In this document: one piece after another, positions 6,745-10,279 of the stretch
Layout of the letters: every line of letters starts with the position of its first letter
Numbering within the stretch: position 1 is the stretch's first letter
From: an uncultured Actinomycetes bacterium
Lineage (GTDB): Bacteria > Actinomycetota > Actinomycetes > Nanopelagicales > Nanopelagicaceae
DNA length: 10,279 nucleotides
Assembly (NCBI GenBank): GCA_903852955.1
Contig: CAINSH010000137.1
Coordinates: forward strand, 1-10,279
Direction: 5' to 3'
Translations under genes and position numbers: made by a program
The notes under the pieces: generated by a model
The model's input: the letters and a program-made list of their open reading frames with translations, nothing else
What the model was told of the DNA's origin: nothing
The model's database searches: none

Positions 6745-8649
6745 AGCAAGTGGTGGAATTTTCACTTGCGCAGTTAAATGTGCGCCATCATTGATCTCAA
6801 TGGCGCTATTTGAAACACCGCTTCCGCCATAGGCCAAGTCATCAGTATTTAACACTTCACTCCAAGTACCAGTTGTCGGAAATGGAAGTTGATAGTGCTC
6901 GTGTGGCATGGGCGAAAAGTTAGTAACGCAAACAAATGGAGCGCCGTGATCATCCCAACGGGCAAATGCCACCACGTTCGCGGCACCATCATTACCCACT
7001 AACCAAGTGAAACCTTCAGGGGAAGTATCTTTTTCCCATAGCGCAGGAACGGCTCTGTACATTGCATTAATTTCTGCGACACATTTTTGAACGCCTTGGT
7101 GCTCGCCATATTCAGTTAGATACCACTGAAGTCCAGAGCTCTCATTCCATTCGTCGTTTTGTGCGAATTCGCTGCCCATGAACAAAAGTTTCTTGCCTGG
7201 ATGAGCCCACATAAATCCATACAGGGCCCTTAAAGTTGCGGTTTTCTGCCAGCGATCTCCAGGAAATTTATTTACTAATTGTCCCTTACCGTGAACAACT
7301 TCATCGTGTGAAAGTGGCAGCATGAAATTTTCACTCCACGCATAAAGAATGGAAAAAGTTACTTCATTATGGTGATGCACGCGGTGAACAGGATCGTGCT
7401 GCAGATACTCAAGCGTGTCATGCATCCAACCCATGTTCCATTTAAAACCAAAACCCAAACCACCCGAGGACGTATCCCGAGTTACGCCCGACCATGCCGT
7501 TGACTCTTCAGCGATCATCATGATGCCGGGATGGGTTTTGTAGGCAGTGGATGTAGCTTCCTGAAGGAGTTGAACGGCCTCAAGGTTTTCACGGCCACCA
7601 TTTTTATTAGGAAGCCATTCACCTTCTTTGCGTGAATAATCTAAGTACAACATTGAAGCAACTGCATCTACACGTAGACCATCAATGTGAAACTCCGTAA
7701 GCCAATAGAGTGCACTTGCAACCAAGAAGTTACGAATTTCGTTTCGCCCGAAATTAAAAATTAACGTTCCCCAATCAGGGTGTTCACCTAAACGAGGATC
7801 TGCATGTTCGTACAAAGAAGTGCCATCAAATTTAGCAAGAGCCCATTCATCTTTTGGAAAGTGCGCAGGCACCCAATCTAAAATAACGCCTATTCCCGCG
7901 GCGTGAAGTGAATCAACCAGGAATTTGAAATCATCTGGGGAACCAAATCGAGATGTAGGTGCAAAAAAGGAAGTAACTTGATAACCCCAAGATGGTCCGT
8001 ACGGATGCTCGGTAACGGGTAAGAACTCAACGTGAGTAAAACCTTGAGAGCGGACGTATTCGACAAGCTCAATTGCAAGCTGGCGGTAATCCAAACCAAG
8101 CTTCCAAGAGCCTAAATGAACTTCATAGACAGAAACAGGCGCGCGCCATGATTGAAAATGCGCACGTTTTTCCATCCAGGTTTTGTCATTCCAAGAGTAT
8201 TGAGATTCCTCAACAACTGATGCAGTCAGAGGCGGAATCTCGGTTGCACGAGCCATCGGATCGGCATGGTCTACCCAGCGGCCGTCATTCCCACAGACTG
8301 CAAATTTATACTTACTTCCGGCGAGAAGATCTGGAATAAAGATCTCCCAAATTCCAGATGAACCAATTCGAAACATTTTGTGGGTGTTCTTATCCCAGAA
8401 ATTGTGATCGCCAATTAAAGAGACTGCTTGAGCATTTGGGGCCCAAACAGAAAAAGCCACACCCAGTAGCTCGCCTGCTTTATCGCGGCGAACGTGCGCA
8501 CCGAGAGCTTTCCATAACTGTTCGTGGCGACCTTCTGCAATGAGATATAAATCAAGTTCGCCCAAAGTAGAGTGCGGATTTAGGAAAGTTGCAGGAACCG
8601 CATCGCCGGCTTGATCTCTTTTTCCAAAGCGTGAAAATATTCCCATCAC
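6721..8649 (-). CDS. glgB: 1,4-alpha-glucan branching enzyme, GH13
   Basis: GlgB (EC 2.4.1.18) cuts alpha-1,4-glucan chains and re-attaches them by alpha-1,6 bonds, branching glycogen or the GlgE-made glucan in the cytoplasm. The product has 642 residues: one CBM48-type domain (about 62-145), the GH13 barrel (about 170-510) and a C-terminal beta domain. The catalytic residues are present: nucleophile Asp328 in [10 protein letters not shown], acid/base Glu381 in [10 protein letters not shown], and Asp449 in [10 protein letters not shown]; region I is DWVPAHF at 258-264. E. coli GlgB has about 728 residues; this one lacks most of the extra N-terminal N1 domain, a known shorter form. The start may be GTG at 8649 or ATG at 8646, directly after the glgE stop with 1 or 4 bases between, and no strong ribosome-binding site is seen, so translational coupling is likely. 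It overlaps the convergent MFS gene by 14 bases. Confidence 0.96.
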   Translation of the reverse strand: MMGIFSRFGKRDQAGDAVPATFLNPHSTLGELDLYLIAEGRHEQLWKALGAHVRRDKAGELLGVAFSVWAPNAQAVSLIGDHNFWDKNTHKMFRIGSSGIWEIFIPDLLAGSKYKFAVCGNDGRWVDHADPMARATEIPPLTASVVEESQYSWNDKTWMEKRAHFQSWRAPVSVYEVHLGSWKLGLDYRQLAIELVEYVRSQGFTHVEFLPVTEHPYGPSWGYQVTSFFAPTSRFGSPDDFKFLVDSLHAAGIGVILDWVPAHFPKDEWALAKFDGTSLYEHADPRLGEHPDWGTLIFNFGRNEIRNFLVASALYWLTEFHIDGLRVDAVASMLYLDYSRKEGEWLPNKNGGRENLEAVQLLQEATSTAYKTHPGIMMIAEESTAWSGVTRDTSSGGLGFGFKWNMGWMHDTLEYLQHDPVHRVHHHNEVTFSILYAWSENFMLPLSHDEVVHGKGQLVNKFPGDRWQKTATLRALYGFMWAHPGKKLLFMGSEFAQNDEWNESSGLQWYLTEYGEHQGVQKCVAEINAMYRAVPALWEKDTSPEGFTWLVGNDGAANVVAFARWDDHGAPFVCVTNFSPMPHEHYQLPFPTTGTWSEVLNTDDLAYGGSGVSNSAIEINDGAHLTAQVKIPPLATLWFKRS

Positions 8650-8650
8650 A

Positions 8651-10279
8651 TTACAATTTCACTTGGCAGATATGGGCGACTTTACCAACAGGTCTAGTGG
8701 GATCTAACTGCACAAATTGATGCTCTGACCAATCAAAACTCTTGCCATCGAGTAAATCTTTGACTGTAAAGCTCGAACTTTCAATTCCAAGAGCGCTCAT
8801 GTCCCAGTGCACCACAGTTCCTTGCGAATAGGAAGGATCAAGATTTACAACAACTAAAATTAGATTTTTACCTTCTCGCTTGGAGTAAGCGATAATCGCC
8901 TCAGATTCAGTGTTATGAAAAGTTAGATTGCGAAGGCGTTGTAACGCAGGATTAGCTTTACGAATTGCATTGAGCTGAGAAATAAATGGCGCAAGCGTCA
9001 AACCTTTCTTCGTTGCTCCATCCCAATCACGAACCTTAATCTCATATTTTTCAGAATCTAAATATTCTTCGCCACCTTCTTTAAATGGCAGGTGTTCGTA
9101 GAGTTCATAGCCTGCATACATTCCCCATGACGGAGTTAGCGTTGAAGCTAAAACTGCGCGCAAAGCAAACATTGCAGGGTTGCCACTTTGTAAATGGAAA
9201 GGATTAATATCTGGCGTATTGACCCAGAAGTTCGGGCGAAAAAAAGCACTTGTCTGTTGAGCAACTTCACGGCCATAGTCGGTGATTTCGCCCTTACTTG
9301 TGCGCCACGTGAAGTATGTATATGACTGGTGGAAACCAGCCTTTCCAAGTGCATGCATCATGGCAGGGGCGGTAAAAGCTTCAGCTAAGAAAATAACTTC
9401 TGGGCTCTCTTTGCGCACAATTTCCAACAAATCCTGCCAAAAATGGACGGGCTTAGTGTGCGGGTTATCAACTCTAAAGATTTTTACACCCTTTGAAACC
9501 CACAAACGGATGATCCGTAAAACTTCGTTACGAATTCCTTCGTAGTCATCATCAAAGTTAATGGGGTAAATATCTTGGTACTTCTTAGGTGGATTTTCGG
9601 CATATGCAATAGTTCCATCGGCACGCTTGTTAAACCATTGTGGGTTAGATTTTACCCAAGGATGATCAGGTGAAGTTTGAAGAGCCAGATCTAAAGCAAT
9701 TTCTAAGCCAGCTTTTTTGGCAGCGCTAACAAAGTTTTCAAAATCCTTCATAGTTCCAAGTACTGGATTAATTGCATCATGTCCGCCATCGCTGTTTCCG
9801 ATAGCCCAAGGAACACCAGGATCATTTTCTCCGGCAGTCAAAGTGTTATTTGGACCCTTACGGTGAGCTAAGCCAATTGGATGAATTGGGGGTAAATACA
9901 AAACATCAAAACCCATTGCCGCAACTGCAGGAAAACGCTTTGTGGCAGTTACAAAATTTCCACTTGTAATCGAGCCATCGGCGTTTTTAATTGCCCCTTC
10001 ACTACGAGGGAAGAATTCATACCATGCACCTACTAATGCACGTTCGCGATCTGCACGAATCGGGAATTTTTCGGTAGAGCCATAAACTGTTCGGTATTGC
10101 GACGTACTGTCAGCTTCAACAACAAAGAAATAATCACCTTCGTCAGGAACTGTTATAGAGCCTTCATAACGATTTGTTCCTGGCCAAACTTCTTTCATGT
10201 CCCCGCGCGATACAACTTTTCCTTTTAAATCATGTAAAACAACTTGGGCGCTTAATTTTTCATGGCCCTCAATTACAGC
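8651..10279 (-). CDS. glgE: alpha-1,4-glucan:maltose-1-phosphate maltosyltransferase, 5' end outside window
   Basis: GlgE (EC 2.4.99.16) transfers maltosyl units from alpha-maltose-1-phosphate onto alpha-1,4-glucan. The frame is open to the window edge, adding 27 codons before the internal Met at 10198 ([12 protein letters not shown]...), which match the GlgE N-terminal beta-sandwich. About 542 residues are visible, and roughly 120 are missing compared with the Streptomyces enzyme. Counting from the Met at 10198, the nucleophile is Asp244 ([10 protein letters not shown]), the acid/base Glu273 (FLAEAF) and the third acid Asp330 (NTPDINPF). The spacings of 29 and 86 residues equal those between D394, E423 and D480 of S. 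coelicolor Glg[17 protein letters not shown] at 54-69 is also a GlgE signature. It lies one base upstream of glgB in the same operon. Confidence 0.96.
   Translation of the reverse strand, partial: AVIEGHEKLSAQVVLHDLKGKVVSRGDMKEVWPGTNRYEGSITVPDEGDYFFVVEADSTSQYRTVYGSTEKFPIRADRERALVGAWYEFFPRSEGAIKNADGSITSGNFVTATKRFPAVAAMGFDVLYLPPIHPIGLAHRKGPNNTLTAGENDPGVPWAIGNSDGGHDAINPVLGTMKDFENFVSAAKKAGLEIALDLALQTSPDHPWVKSNPQWFNKRADGTIAYAENPPKKYQDIYPINFDDDYEGIRNEVLRIIRLWVSKGVKIFRVDNPHTKPVHFWQDLLEIVRKESPEVIFLAEAFTAPAMMHALGKAGFHQSYTYFTWRTSKGEITDYGREVAQQTSAFFRPNFWVNTPDINPFHLQSGNPAMFALRAVLASTLTPSWGMYAGYELYEHLPFKEGGEEYLDSEKYEIKVRDWDGATKKGLTLAPFISQLNAIRKANPALQRLRNLTFHNTESEAIIAYSKREGKNLILVVVNLDPSYSQGTVVHWDMSALGIESSSFTVKDLLDGKSFDWSEHQFVQLDPTRPVGKVAHICQVKL

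Overview
The window looks like a stretch of a small, gene-dense actinobacterial chromosome. Base composition is moderately AT-rich by eye. Genes abut or overlap, and the longest untranslated gaps are only about 38 and 84 bases. The actinobacterial assignment rests on a GlgE-type maltosyltransferase next to GlgB, a DUF4032 protein, a cysteine-free YbbN-like thioredoxin/TPR protein, and TANNNT -10 elements placed 6-7 bases before start codons (leaderless geometry). Low GC plus extreme compaction suggests a streamlined lineage such as the freshwater acI / Nanopelagicales group. That last step is inference, not shown by any marker gene here.

Layout: (1) 15-1496, minus: aldehyde dehydrogenase. (2) 1535-2245, plus: small alpha/beta hydrolase of the COG2945 type, divergent from the dehydrogenase across a 38-base promoter gap. 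(3) 2242-3368, minus: AI-2E family permease, convergent with the hydrolase (4-base stop-codon overlap). Its first 33 codons lie in a different frame from the rest, and a one-base deletion in a G run near 3269-3271 explains this. (4) 3453-6734, plus: a probable operon of a DUF4032 kinase-like protein, a YbbN-like thioredoxin/TPR protein and an MFS permease, with gaps of 9 and 0 bases. (5) 10279-6721, minus: glgE (5' end outside the window) followed by glgB, 1 base apart and presumably translationally coupled. glgB converges on the MFS gene with a 14-base overlap that may hold a weak terminator.

Functionally the clearest unit is glgE-glgB. GlgE extends alpha-1,4-glucan from maltose-1-phosphate and GlgB adds the alpha-1,6 branches. 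No trehalose synthase or maltokinase is visible, so the maltose-1-phosphate source lies outside the window. The placement of a YbbN-like gene convergent with glgB-glgE matches the Mycobacterium tuberculosis order Rv1324 / Rv1326c (glgB) / Rv1327c (glgE), with a different gene in between.

I see no RNA genes, CRISPR arrays, insertion sequences, phage genes or large repeats, and no gene-free stretch over 300 bases. Nothing here amounts to a clearly new biological system. The best leads are the AI-2E frameshift, the compact leaderless divergent promoters and the uncharacterised kinase-like DUF4032 protein.
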